The translations under genes were made by a program, and so were the position numbers. The notes below the pieces were generated by a model. The model was not told the origin of the DNA, ran no database searches, and was given only the letters and a program-made list of their open reading frames with translations. A stretch of 64,000 nt of DNA from Haliotis asinina (Eukaryota; Mollusca; Gastropoda; Lepetellida; Haliotidae): NCBI RefSeq assembly GCF_037392515.1, contig NC_090288.1, positions 60,807,673 through 60,871,672 of the forward strand, in the 5' to 3' direction. This document shows, piece after piece, positions 21,901-34,000 of this stretch (position 1 is the stretch's first letter; every line of letters begins with the position of its first letter).

Positions 21901-24900
21901 GATCAATGTAGTGGGTTCCCAAACAATAAATGAAAAGACGACCAGAAGGCATGAAAACTTGCAAAGTTACAATTTGAATATGCGATAAATTAGAAATTTC
22001 ATAATAAAGGTTAAGAGCTTGGTTTAGTCATGTTTCTATTAAATTTGTAAAGGAGTGATTTGGTCATCATGACAAAAACATTCAAAGGATAATTATGTTT
22101 ACCCTTTAAGCCAAACAATATATGCTCCTCACCGAAGGTGATTCTACCTTCTATATAATTTCTAAGCCATTCTGATAGCTTTTCCCAATATCAACAATAT
22201 TTAACATTTACATATGATATGTGAAATCGTTTCATTTGGTTTGTTACATAAACTACATGCTGCTGATGGAATATAACAAATCTTGAATAAATGACTGTTT
22301 GTACTCAGAATTTTGTGCAAAACATTCAACTGAAAACATCTTAATTCACTACTTGGAGTGCATCCTTTCACCATTAGAATATAGTGTATCCATTTTGAAT
22401 CCGTATATGTTTTCCCAAGGTAGTTTTCTCACTTTTTTGTAGTTCTTAAGTAAAATTAGACTCATGCAGAATTTTATAAAGAACCTTGCATTCAGATTTA
22501 CTGTGTATTTTTGATATGTTAAATGGCAATATTGGTCCATAAGACATTTTCATTAAGTCATTTCTATTAAAGTTTCGTAAATACCTCAACATAGATTGTC
22601 CAATTCCTTGATAGGTCACGAAATTGGCTCTAATTCTATACTTTTCAAACGAATTCATCAAACTCATATATTTTACCATGTTCATTAATAAAATCATTCA
22701 TAAATGTTACACCCTTTTTTTAATGGGCTTACCATAATATTTGTATAGAATTGTTACGCCAAACTGATTTGTTCATAATGTCTTCAACAGTTTGTTTCGT
22801 GTCGAAACAGTTCAAATATGTGCTCCATAGAAGCCCAAGGATGTGCCCTTTCCCTAAATTCCAATAAATCCTGGCAACTGGTTTGACGGTACCTGCATCA
22901 GTATGCGTTCTGTTGGGAAGGCCCCCGCGTGAGATCCCACGATAGTCTTGGAAGCGTTGTTGATTTCCTGATCCGGAAAGTGGTTTATTGGAAACACCTT
23001 GAAATGCATAGAAATTGAAAGAATGTATAAGTTGTCAATTTTCAGTTAATACTTGTTAACTGATGCTTGTGCATCTCATTTTAGTTGTGATACTTAACAT
23101 GTAAAGTTTTGAGTCCATATATTACGTTCTTTTACTGTCTATAAGTTCTATTGGTTTGGTGAGTTCAACATCTTGAAAACTATTGGTCATGGAACATTTT
23201 GAATATGTGGTATTACCAACACCGTATGGAAGATATAACATGTCATAGTGTCTGGAACAGGGTAGTTTTCGATATCTACTTCAAATGATTTCGAAGGATT
23301 CCAAATGTCAGCAAAAACAGTTGTATTTAACTAAACAAACAATATAGTACAGGGCAGCTTTTAGAACAAATCAGTTATTTCAGACGCTAACAACGCCCAT
23401 CGCTCACCCCGCCCATTACATTGTTCTTGCCCCTCCTCCGCTATCTTGGTGAGTACAACTGCTTACCCTGGGGGCTGTCTCCTGGAAGGCCTGGTGACCG
23501 GTCACCTCCCGGATCAGGTGGTCCGGAAGCTCCGTCCTCTCCACGATGTGGTCATTGACGTGGTTCACCCTGGAAGTCGTTAGATGGTGAGTAGTTGGTG
23601 GAAGATTGGTTGGTTGTGCGAGTGACTGACTGAATGCGTAGGGTAGTTAGTGAGTAGGTGGTTGATTGGTTGAGTTAGTGACTGGCTGAGTGGGGTAGTT
23701 AGTGAGTTGGTGGTTGATTGGTTGGATCAGTGACTGGCTGAGTGGGGTAGTTAGTGAGTACGTGGTTGATTGGTTGGATCAGTGACTGGCTGAGTGGAGT
23801 AGTTAGTGAGTAGGCGGTTGATTGGTTGGATCAGTGACTGGCTGAATGAAGGGTTAGTGAGTAGGCGGTTGATTGGTTGGATCAGTGACTGGCTGAGTCG
23901 GGTAGTTAGTGAGTAGGTGGTTGATTGGTTGGATTACTGAAGATACAGGCCCTTTACGAAACATGAAAGATTACACCTTTGTCAAAGTGCTGACAGTGGA
24001 AACAGCCTTCCACTCATATTCGTGACTGTTTGAGCGATTGTGATACAGCACTATTTTTCCACTATTGCAGTAGATCGATATATATCCCTACACGCCAGTT
24101 ATATGCCTCAGGAAAGGCACTAATGTCACGCGGGATTTAGAAGTTCACCCGTAAATCTCCCAACAACCATTGGTGTTGATGATCGGTGCCTACCATATTA
24201 TACTCAGCTTGATGTAGCACTTCAGTCTGGTTTTGCCGTCACATAGCGGGCACGTGACGCGTCCGCAACCATGGCAGCGGTGACATCTGAAGGACAAGAG
24301 AATTGCATGTCCAATGTGCAAATAATCGGTTCAAATTTAGGTTAAATTAGAAAAGAGTTTGTTGTCTGTAATACAAAGTGGTTCATGCATCGGTTCCTTT
24401 TGCACAGTCAACTTCGGAGTGGGTAATTAACTAGTGCACTGCATTTCAGCAATCAGATAGCACCTTTCAAACATTTCCTATCAAATCTTTTTGTCCCCTT
24501 GGAAACACCAATTGTGATCCTTACACAGCCTCTGAGAGAGGAAACCACAAGAAATAGTGAAAAATATCAAAAAGGTCCCACTCAACTCACGTCCTCATTC
24601 CTCTGCCGTTGCAGCTGGTGCAGCTGCGGTCCACCCAGTCGCCGTCGATATACTGCCTCGAACACCCACGACCATTACAAAACGTGCATTGTTCCTGTAA
24701 CGACATCGACGATAAAGATATTTACAACAGTGTAGTAACGACATCGACCACGTTTACTGCAGTTAATTAGCGACATTGACCACTGGGACACCACAATTAA
24801 ATAATGACATCAACAACGGGGACATTTATTACAGTTAAATAACGACGTTGACCACAGAGATATCTACTACAGTTAAATAACGACGTTGACCACAGAGACA

Positions 24901-27900
24901 TCTACAACAGTTAAATAACGACATTGACATTACACATTAATGTGTACGTGACTATCACAGGTAGATCAGGTATAAACCCCAGCCCGGGCTACTGGCTGAC
25001 AAGGAACCTTATCAGTCATTAACACAGCACATCCGGGCAGAGGATTAGCTATAGATGACAGGAGCAAAGGGATAGCATCCGTGTCTAGCGAAGTACCCTA
25101 TCTAACAATGCTCAGGCGATATTTATTTGTTTAACGTATTACCTATTGATATTAAGAAATTATACATCTTCATTCATTCAATAAATCTAGACCAGTTCAC
25201 ACTTACATGGAATATGAGAGATGTATTACGGGGTCTGAATGAGACAAATAACCTACCCTCCCCAAACCGAAGCACTTGTTACACTGGATCCATCCAGAGG
25301 CACAGCAGTTGTGACAAGCCTGCAACAACACAGAACAAGTTGTAACTTTGGGTCACTTTTACAAAGGACGCCCGGATCAACACGTGACTTATTCAGATCT
25401 GCTGTGTAGGGAGCTGAGTGTAAATCCGGAAGTGCAGTTTCCGATGCACATTTCCTCCGCTAATGGCCCTCATTCACCATAATACCCATTCGCTTACTTT
25501 ATGTAACCGACGGAAGGAACATTTACGTAACTGACATCCAACAATTTGAGCTCGCCTCTTTGTACACCCCTCAAGTCTAGATTTTCTGAACGTTTTATGT
25601 CCTTTTCAGATGTAGAGAGGTAACATTTATTAGAAAGAGTTTTTCAGTATTTTTCTAAATTTCTTGCACTTCAATTGGTCTCGGAAGCTTTGCGAGATAT
25701 CTCCTCTGCTCTTACCTACCTTGATGCTTTGTGGGATACCATCAACTCCCAGTTACCTACCTTGACAGATGCTGTGTGTGGTACCTCCAGATCCATCTTG
25801 CCGTCTTGGAACATTGTGGGGCCGGGGCTAGGGGTGATGTCCCATGGCCCGGGGGCGGGACCATTTGCTGGGGTGTCTAAAATCTGACCTGTGCAAGAGT
25901 CGTGGCGTTGATGTCAGTATTACTACAACCCTAATAGCGATGAATAAAGGCGTGATATCAGCGAAACGAACAGGGAATCATAAGACTTGGCCTGACACCG
26001 CCCGTCCCTTCCCAGCAACTGGACATCCAGGAGATTACCCACATAGGGAACATCTTCATGTGACGAGCGAATGATTTTCAACTTTGCCTCTAAATCGCCA
26101 AATTCCTGTATGAAATGTGGTGTGTACTCTTATCAGAGAACCATGAACAAATCATAACCTGGTACTCACCACAAAATGGCTCAAAGGCCCAAGAAGTTGA
26201 CCGCGACTCACAGAATGTCTCAAGGGTGTACTGGAAGAGGAAACAAGAACTGAGTGAGTGAGGGAGGGAGGGAGTGAGGGAGGTAGGTAGGTAGGTAGGT
26301 GTATTTGTGAACAAGCACGTGCCTGGCGAGCGACGATCCATGTCAGGTCACACGATCTATCAGGTAAGACGGAGGTAAAAGCCACTATTCAAAGGGCACA
26401 TGTCATTCTAGCTACCTAATCCTCCGTATTTCACCAGTCCCATCCAAGCTGACTAAGCAAACCAGCTGAATATTAGATGAAGAAATCACATGGGAGTTTC
26501 AGGTGAATATAAGCTGCTCGTCAGAAGAGACTGCCTGCAGGATTGGGAGGTCTGGCTCGGGGTTTGCATGTCATATTACATCAATATCGATCACTGTTTC
26601 TTTGGTCCATACTCCATTATTTGCAGACCAGTGATAGGTTGCTGCTGTGCAATCTGACCATAAAAAGACATTCTTTGACGTGAAACAAAGACGGTCGTAC
26701 ATGGAAAGCATTGGTAGGCTGCAGCTGGGTGAACTTCATCGTCTCGGCAGCTCCCTTCCCGTAACAGCAGTGCTGCGCCACATACATCAGCAGCGCTTCA
26801 CGTGCCTGGTCTTCATTCAGTACGTCCACCCTGAAGAAAAATCAGGTCATCAGTGAATATACCCCAACACCCTGGCCGACTTAAAGGGCAGGTGCCCGTT
26901 CGCCGCTTTCACCCTGAAGAAAAATCAGGTCATCAGTGAATATACCCCAACACCCTGGCCGACTTAAAGGGCAGGTGCCCGTTCTCCGCTTTCACTCTGA
27001 AGGAGAATAAGGTCATCAGAGAATATACCACGACAACAGGGCCTATTTAAAGACAGGTGCCCGTTTACCGCTTTCACCCTGAAGGAGAATAAGGTCATCA
27101 GAGAATATACCACGACACTAGGACCTACTTAAAGACATGTGCCCGCTCACCGCTTTCACCCTGAAGGAGAATAAGGTCATCAGAGAATATACCACGACAC
27201 CAGGACCTACTTAAAGACAGGTGCCCGTTCACCGCTTTCACCCTGAAGGAGAATAAGGTCATCAGAGAACATACCCAATACAAGGCCACCCATCCCGTGA
27301 TCTACCGAGCCACAGGTTTCCTTTCACCACATCAGCTGAAGGAGAATCAAGTCACCAATGAATATACTCCCGAACCCTGTGATCTACCAAACGACAGGTC
27401 TTTATTCATCACGTCCGTCAGTGAATATATCAACTCGATCTACCAAATGGCAGGTCCTCGTTCAGCACGTTTACCCTCACTGAATGTACACCGACACCCC
27501 CTGATCTAAGCTAAGAAAGGTGCCCATTCACCAGTACATTCTGAAAAAGCACCAGCGATTTTACCAAGAATAGTCTTATACAGCACGACATGGAAATACA
27601 CAGATATAGACTGCACAATAGGTGTGAGTACAAAGCATATCGCTTGTAGCCATACACAAACGTTATGGTATTTCCTGTTGAACAGACAGAGATTTATTGA
27701 CATGTAGCGTTCACTTCGGAATGTGATAAGGAGCCAAACAATATTTCTTGGGAGATCCGGGTGTGTTTTTCAGGATAATGAAAGGTTTTACTAATATATC
27801 CCTGCACTCACAACCCCACCGTGAGATATCAGGTGGTCTGCTCTGAGTGAGTAAGTGAGAGTAGTTTTACTTCTCTTGTAGCAATATTCCAGCAATATCA

Positions 27901-28905
27901 CGGAGGGGGAGAACAGTAAGGGGCTTCACACATTGTACTCATATAGGGTATCGAATTCCAATCTTCGGAGTGACGAGCGGACGCTTGAGCCACTACACTA
28001 CCCCACGGCCCCAGGTCTGCATGGAAGAGGTGATGACATACCCCTTGATCTCCGGTCTTTCCGCTGGGGGCTGGACTGACTCATCATACGACGGGGGAGG
28101 AAGACAACCTGGAATAAAAGAAGTTGGTTCTGTCACAGTAGAATGAACACCTAAACTATCACTATATGTGCTACAAGTACCAACAATTTAACTGTTCACG
28201 ATTTGATGTTATAGCGCAATGTGACGAAGATAATCGGATCAAAGTCAACCCTTACAGTTGCAAACACACAATGTGTTTACAGAGCGGTCACATGTAACAT
28301 GTGCTATATATGGGATGACACATTTGAAGCAGTAAGATTCTAGAACCATTGCAGGGTTGAATCCAATGCGGGATTCGAACCCTCACCCGTAAAATGTGGC
28401 ACACAATCGCAAGCACAGCCATGACAGCAAAAACTCTTTAACGTCCTGGAATCTGCATGTACTTCCTCGGGAAACTGTTATCTCCAATATAACACATGTT
28501 GAACCCTTAAAATAATATTTTATTATTACCCGTCGTTTAAAAACAAATCAAATATCAGTTTAGCCACAGTGTTAATCAAGATTGAAAGTAGTTCCGGCAT
28601 TACTACTATATTTGCCTCTTGAAAAGATTTAGTTAACAAATGTCAGTCAAATATTGTATTTGGAACTAATTTCATAACAAGACTTACTGCCCGAGAAGCC
28701 GACACCTTCGTACCCCCCTACGTTGTCCATCTCACTGAGGGAGGGGGCGGAAGGGGTGGGAGCTGCCTGTCCTCCTGGAAGCGTGCCTGGCTGGCCCTTC
28801 TCGTTAGGATTCATTGCTCCGTAGTTCGACGGCTGAGCCAGGGGCGGTTGTCCTTGCCCTGGAACTGCACCCACAGCACCGGCTGGGGATACGCCACCTG
28901 GGTAT
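18919..28905 (-). CDS. SSUH2: SSUH2-like protein (ssu-2 homolog), multi-exon
   Basis: Eleven coding exons join with matching phases: 28905-28688, 28108-28042, 26830-26701, 26230-26170, 25888-25761, 25319-25257, 24694-24591, 24286-24194, 23569-23467, 22997-22893 and 19065-18919 (stop TAG). Every intron between them is GT-AG. They give 405 residues; the first exon with the start codon was not found. The order is: a Pro/Gly-rich N-terminus with PPPSYDES (a WW-binding type PPxY), the family core QAREALLMYVAQHCCYGKG and YTLETFCESRS, PWDI and VPHTASVK. A DnaJ-like zinc region with six CxxC motifs follows (about 202-275: CHNC, CNKC, CTFC, CTSC, CHRC, CPLC). The C-terminus has FFIYGFENKVYAP and CCWGCNIL. 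SSUH2 proteins are poorly understood; the cysteine-rich region should bind zinc. No break is seen. Several introns and the 3' UTR hold minisatellites, and the last intron (3.8 kb) also holds a LINE tail. Confidence 0.93.
19240..20166. repeat. 73-bp tandem array in the last SSUH2 intron
   Basis: About 12.7 head-to-tail copies of a 73-bp unit ('ggagaatgtatgagaccata', 'acttggtctacctagcattc', 'agtcagatggctccacacca', 'ctatcacccagta'). Units are almost identical. The first is the most diverged. A T-to-G variant (CATG for CATT) recurs 365 bp apart, near 19570 and 19935. Confidence 0.95.
20290..21950. other. Intronic stretch without a named element
   Basis: Starts with a 47-bp tandem pair (20290-20385, 'caagaacttctgataaagaa' repeated). 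The rest is AT-rich intron with no supported gene, RNA or mobile element. Confidence 0.45.
21960..22720 (-). mobile_element. LINE 3' fragment, L1/Tx1-like
   Basis: Minus-strand frames read, in order, IHSKSECKVLYKILHES, then LRCFQLNVLHKILSTNSH, a zinc-knuckle CSLCNKPNETISHIICKC, then FWEKLSEWL and DILFG/LNVFVMMTK-like segments. This is the usual C-terminal layout after the reverse transcriptase in L1/Tx1-type LINEs (C-x2-C...H-x3-C, FW..L..W). The reverse transcriptase itself is missing and the frame is interrupted several times. It lies in the last intron of the SSUH2-like gene, in the same direction. Confidence 0.7.
23580..23936. repeat. 51-bp minisatellite next to an SSUH2 3' splice site
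   Basis: About seven copies of a 51-bp unit ('gtagttagtgagtaggtgg', 'ttgattggttggatcagtg', 'actggctgagtgg'), some shortened. The array begins about 10 bases from the acceptor AG of the exon at 23467-23569. In gene sense each unit carries CTCACTAACTAC, which resembles a branch-point sequence. Confidence 0.85.
24697..24930. repeat. About 42-bp degenerate repeat next to an SSUH2 3' splice site
   Basis: Five to six copies built on 'agttaaataacgacgttgac' and 'cacagagacatctacaac' directly adjoin the acceptor of exon 24591-24694. The last three copies are the most alike. Confidence 0.75.
26831..27510. repeat. 82-83-bp minisatellite that copies a splice acceptor
   Basis: Six clear copies (CTGAAG words at 26831, 26914, 26997, 27079, 27161, 27243) and two or three decayed ones lie against the exon at 26701-26830. 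In gene sense every clear copy contains a pyrimidine tract plus CAG|GGTG, as at the true acceptor (TTTCTTCAG|GGTGGAC). Confidence 0.85.
27843..28013 (-). mobile_element. tRNA-headed SINE (family A), reverse orientation
   Basis: On the minus strand: 'GGCCGTGGGGTAGTGTAGTGG ... GTCCGCTCGTCACTCC', a damaged B box (GGAATTCGATACCC), the body with 'GATATTGCTGGAATATTGCT' and a CTCACTTACTCACTC tail. It sits about 25 bases inside the intron, just past the donor of the SSUH2 exon at 28042-28108. Confidence 0.75.
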
Positions 28906-28909
28906 CTGT

Positions 28910-30970
28910 AGAAAACATGATTGTAATTGTTTCTGCATCTTTTGAACCATTGGTTTTGTTTTTCTATCAGTGGGATAATCATGTAATAAATATAACGGAT
29001 TGATATGGTGCCCGGTGTCTCGAAGCTGTTCAACGGCGCATCACAAAGTCATCTGGATACCCTTACACCGGATAAGACAAGCTGCTTGTGAGCCGCAATA
29101 AAATTAATGATCACATGACTTATCCCGTTGGGTTTTTCATTTTTCTGCTGGGTGAACAGAGACAAGTTTGAACAAACTCAGTTGCGAAACCATATCGCTG
29201 TGGGGCAGGACTGAATTCCTGTAGAAACTTTCAGGACTTACTTAACTTGGACTGATTTGTGACCTATGCACACGACCAGATCAGTGGATATACGCGTCTC
29301 TCACCTATCACACTTACCGACCTTAACGTTAAATCGTAATACCTCTTGGCATGCAGTGGAAATATAGTTCCTACACGCATCGTCATTACAAGGCGTATGT
29401 GTTCCCTCCGGCGTTGTATTTCCATGACGTGAGTCCATTGTCATGTTTGATGTCGTCAACACTTCGTGTCGTGCATACATTCATCTCATGTCACGAGACA
29501 ATCTTGAAGATTAGAATCAGTCCTTCAAGGTCAGTGTGACTGAGGGATTTTATGACTTCACGTTGATCTTGTATTTATTCTCTAAATTGTCAGTAGAACA
29601 CCACTTTGCTATAATGGAACTTCCTGATTTCTCCCTATCGTATTCCATGAGAATAGAACAATGTACACGTATGATAAAACGTCTGTCAACCACTGTGTGA
29701 AGGCCATAAGATGCTATTTTATGAATGACATTTACGTGTGTTATCTTAGCATGCCTGTATTTGCTCATGATAGGCCTATCAACATGGGCTAGTGATATTC
29801 AGGTTGTTGATAAATTCACTTGGACTTAGTTCAATCACATATTTGCCCTGAAAAAGAATTCCAACTTGGCTGCAATTCTCGAGTCCCGCGTTTGTCGGCC
29901 GAGGGGTGCGCTAGGGAGAGATTAGTTCAGAAAATAGAAATGTGACCAAAAGCGACTTTGAGGGGAACAGAACATGGCTTTATGCAAATTAGTATTACAA
30001 AGGGAGTTTTGTACATGCCCATTTTGAAACTAAACTTAACGTAATCATGAACTATAGCTTACGTAAAAAATACTGTTAAGACTGAAACTATTCAGGATGT
30101 AGCTACCATGGAGTCTCACAGTCACTATGAAAAGAATCTGGTAAGAGGGTCATCTCAAACGCAAAGCCAGGACGGGTGTAGCAGACCGTAGTCGGGGTCG
30201 GGCTGGAGATATCCTTTAGGGGAATGAAATTAGGGGAGCAAACGGCATGTCATAACAATAATTACCAATCATGTATAGCCAGTCGTTTAGATCATGGGGT
30301 GGTCGTTCAGTACGATGCCAGATTTAAGCGGTTCTATGGGCATCGTGTTCTTTTATACATTTCAACATATGAAAGAAAACATTTAAGGTTTTAGTCTATA
30401 GATGAGATATATTCAACGCACGTGAAAAGCATAAAATATCTTTGAGATGATCCCTTGTGATTGTAGGCAGCATATGCATTTCATGCCAGATGAGTCGACG
30501 GCCCTCTTCATACCTGGTTGAGAGACATAACTGCCATAGTCTGATCTATTGTTTTCAGCAGATATTCGCATTTTCAAAGGGTTTTTCCCGATTTTACGCG
30601 TAAACATCTGTTCTGGATATCCTATCACGCATCCCACTGAACGCCCAGGTAGGCCGATGTGGGTTATCTCTACATGAAATTTGCAATTTCGTAAATTGCA
30701 GGGATGTAGAATAACAGCCTAAAACAGTCTTTTTTCAACTTCCGACAGTACTTTAGTGCAGCGAACCTACTTGTTTATCAATACACCTAGTGTTTTATAA
30801 GAGGCCCGGGTTTTTTTTTAATTAGTGAGTAAGATCGGAATAGCGCCGCTTTGAACATTGTACGCCTTATAATGAGGTGTCAGCTGGGTATGGCAGGAGG
30901 TCCCACGTGATAAAGAGGCGGGAATGGGGAGTGAGTGAGGACAAGGTCGGGCAGACGGACGGAGGACTAC
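28910..30970. other. Region upstream of the first recovered SSUH2 exon
   Basis: The missing 5' exon(s) and promoter of the SSUH2-like gene should lie here or beyond. A minus-strand fragment ATG GCA GTT ATG TCT CTC AAC CAG followed by GTATGA (near 30510-30545) could be an exon end. Its phase does not fit the next exon, so I do not call it. Confidence 0.4.
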
Positions 30971-30972
30971 AG

Positions 30973-31020
30973 GACATTCTATTCGTTCACCGATAGATGG
31001 ACTCTCGATAACTCCAGGAC
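30973..31020 (+). repeat. Left member of a 48-bp direct repeat flanking a LINE
   Basis: Starts 'gacattctattcgttcaccg' and ends 'ccaggac'. It matches 35287-35334 at 39 of 48 positions with no gaps. Confidence 0.6.
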
Positions 31021-34000
31021 GTTAGGGACGTTCATCAGTCTCTAAGCAAATCGTGTGAGTTACTGAAATCTGATTTTGGCAACTTTATATGTATAAAATT
31101 CAGTAAGTTGATATTTGCAACTGATAAAGATACTATCCTGATATGTGCATAGATCCCACCAGCGGGTTCATCGTACTATAAGACTCACGCAAGATATAGC
31201 CTCGATAATGTAGATCAGCTTTTAGTATCTAATTTGTCTGAGTTTAGAGATTCCCATGTTGTACTGTGTGGCGACATGAACGCGCGTACTGGGGAGAGTA
31301 ACAAGCCCCAAGTGACGTGGTGATGATAGAAACGTCACTAACATACTTGAGGAGGAGGAGGATATCCCTGGTGGGGATCGTAAATCACATGATAAAGTCA
31401 TAAATAGATTCGGACAAATTTTGCTGGACATGTGTTATGCATTTCAGTTATTTATTGTCAATGGTAGAGTGTTTGGAGATGAACAGGGTGAATATACTTT
31501 TGTCAATGGTAGAGTATTCGGAGATGAACAAGGTGAATATACTTTTGTCAATAGTTGCGTGTTTGGAGATGAACAGGGTGAATATACTTTTGTCATTGGT
31601 GGAGTGTTTGGAGATGAACAGGGTGAATATACTTTTGTCAATAGTTGCGTGTTTGGAGATGAACAGGGTGAATATGCTTTTGTCAATGGTAGAGTGTTTG
31701 GAGATGAACAAGGTGAATATACTTTTGTCATTGGTAGAGTGTTTGGAGATGAAGATGGTGAATATACTTTTGTCAATGGTAGAGTATTCGGAGATGAACA
31801 GGGTGAATATACTTTTGTCAATGGTAGAGTATTCGGAGATGAACAAGGTGAATATACTTTTGTCAATAGTTGCGTGTTTGGAGATGAACAGGGTGAATAT
31901 ACTTTTGTCATTGGTAGAGTCTTTGGAGATGAACAGGGTGAATATACTTTTGTCAATGGTAGCGTGTTTGGAGATGAACAAGGTGAATATACTTTTGTCA
32001 ATGGTGGAGTGTTTGGAGATGAACAAGGTGAATATACTTTTGTCAATAGTTGCGTGTTTGGAGATGAACAGGGTGAATATGCTTTTGTCAATGGTAGCAT
32101 GTTTGGAGATGAACAGGGTGAATATACTTTTGTCATTGGTAGAGTCTTTGGAGATGAAGAGGGTGAATATACTTTTGTCAGAGGTAGCATGTTTGGAGAT
32201 GAAGAGGATGAATATACTTTTGTCAATGGTAGAGTGTTTGGAGATGAACAAGGTGAACATACTTTTGTCAATGGTTGCGTGTTTGGAGATGAACAGGGTG
32301 AATATGCTTTTGTCAATGGTAGCGTGTTTGGAGATGAACAGGGTGAATATACTTTTGTCAATGGTAGAGTGTTCGGAGATGAACAAGGTGAATATACTTT
32401 TGTCAATAGTTGCGTGTTTGGAGATGAACAGGGTGAATATGCTTTTGTCAATGGTAGAGTGTTTGGAGATGAACAGGGTGAATATACTTTTGTCATTGGT
32501 AGAGTGTTTGGAGATGAACAAGGTGAATATACTTTTGTCAATGGTAGAGTGTTCGGAGATGAACAGGGTGAATATACTTTTGTCAATGGTAGAGTGTTTG
32601 GAGATGAACAAGGTGAATATACTTTTGTCAATGGTAGAGTGTTCGGAGATGAAGAGGGTGAATATACTTTTGTCAGTGGTAGAGTGTTTGGAGATGAACA
32701 GGGTGAATATACGTTTGTCCATGGTAGAGTGTTTGGAGATGAACAGGGTGTATATACTTTTGTCCATGGTAGAGCGTTTGGAGATGAACAGGGTGAATAT
32801 ACTTTTGTCAGTGGTAGAGTGTTTGGAGATGAACAAGGTGAATATACTTTTGTCGGACAGCATGACTGAAGTGTTAATGATTATTTCCTCTGTTCTAGTG
32901 ATCTCTTTGAATATATAAGTATGTTCAATATAGGTGACCTATTAAGTTCCGATCATGTGCCTTTAGAGCTCAAATGCCAATTTCCTAATAGGAAACAAAT
33001 TAAAGGTAAATCAACATCGGTGACGTCCACTAATGAAAAATTATGTGGAATGAGTCCTTATGTAAGACATTTTTAGAACATCTTCAAGAGATGACCACAG
33101 CTTGTTTTCAATCGGTGTTTGATAAACTTGACAGTAATATAGAACATGCTATTGATGATTTTGTAAGTATGGTTTTAGATTCTGCGAGCTGTATGAAGAC
33201 ACGTGTATCGTTCGCACCGTCGAGAAACATTCCACCCTTAAATACTGAGTGTAAGGTCGCACGGCGGGTTGCACGAAAATCTTTAAAGACGTTTAGACGT
33301 AAACGTACTGATACCAATAGAAAATTATATTGTAAAGAACGAAATACATACAGAAACTGCTGTAGAAGACTTAAATCGGACCAGAGTAAACGAAATGTCG
33401 ATAAATTAACAAAGGCAACAAATAACCGACTTCATTTTGGAAACAGATCAGATATTTAAAAAGTCGACCATCACGAAAGAATGTAATTCCGAAAGCGGAA
33501 TGGCTAAACCATTTTAAAAATGTATTTCATTATGATTTTGTTATAATGATTCTTTTGATGATTGTCCTTTGCAGGAGAGTGTAACACCAGATATCTTAAC
33601 TGCTGATATGTCACACGTCGAATGACTTCCATTGGACTCACCCATAACAGTTAATGAAATATCAGAAGCGTTATTGCATTTGAAAAATGGAAAATCAGCT
33701 GGTCTTGACCTCGTTGTGGCGGAAATGCTTAAATGTTCAGAGTGTGTTATCATGCCCTTTTTGAATAAGTGTTTTAATAAATTGTTTGAGAATGGGATTT
33801 TTCCCCTTTGTTGGGCGCGATCAGCCATTGTACCCTTACATAAGAAAGATGATGTCACCAATCCAGATAATTATAGAGGAATTTCCCTGAGTATTTTAGG
33901 TAAAGTCTTTACATCTGTTCTAAATAACAGGCTGACCAAATGGTGATATGACAGATAAAATTCCCCAATCACAAACAGGCTTTGGGAAGAATTATTCAGC

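Noticed and set aside
30413-30637. Candidate first exon of the SSUH2-like gene
   Set aside because: It has an ATG and a GTATGA donor, but the phase does not match the next exon, which begins with one base of a split codon.
31421-32918. Four overlapping open frames of 395-493 codons on both strands
   Set aside because: They exist because the 45-bp unit is a multiple of three and lacks stops in four frames. The only real coding ancestry is the LINE endonuclease frame.
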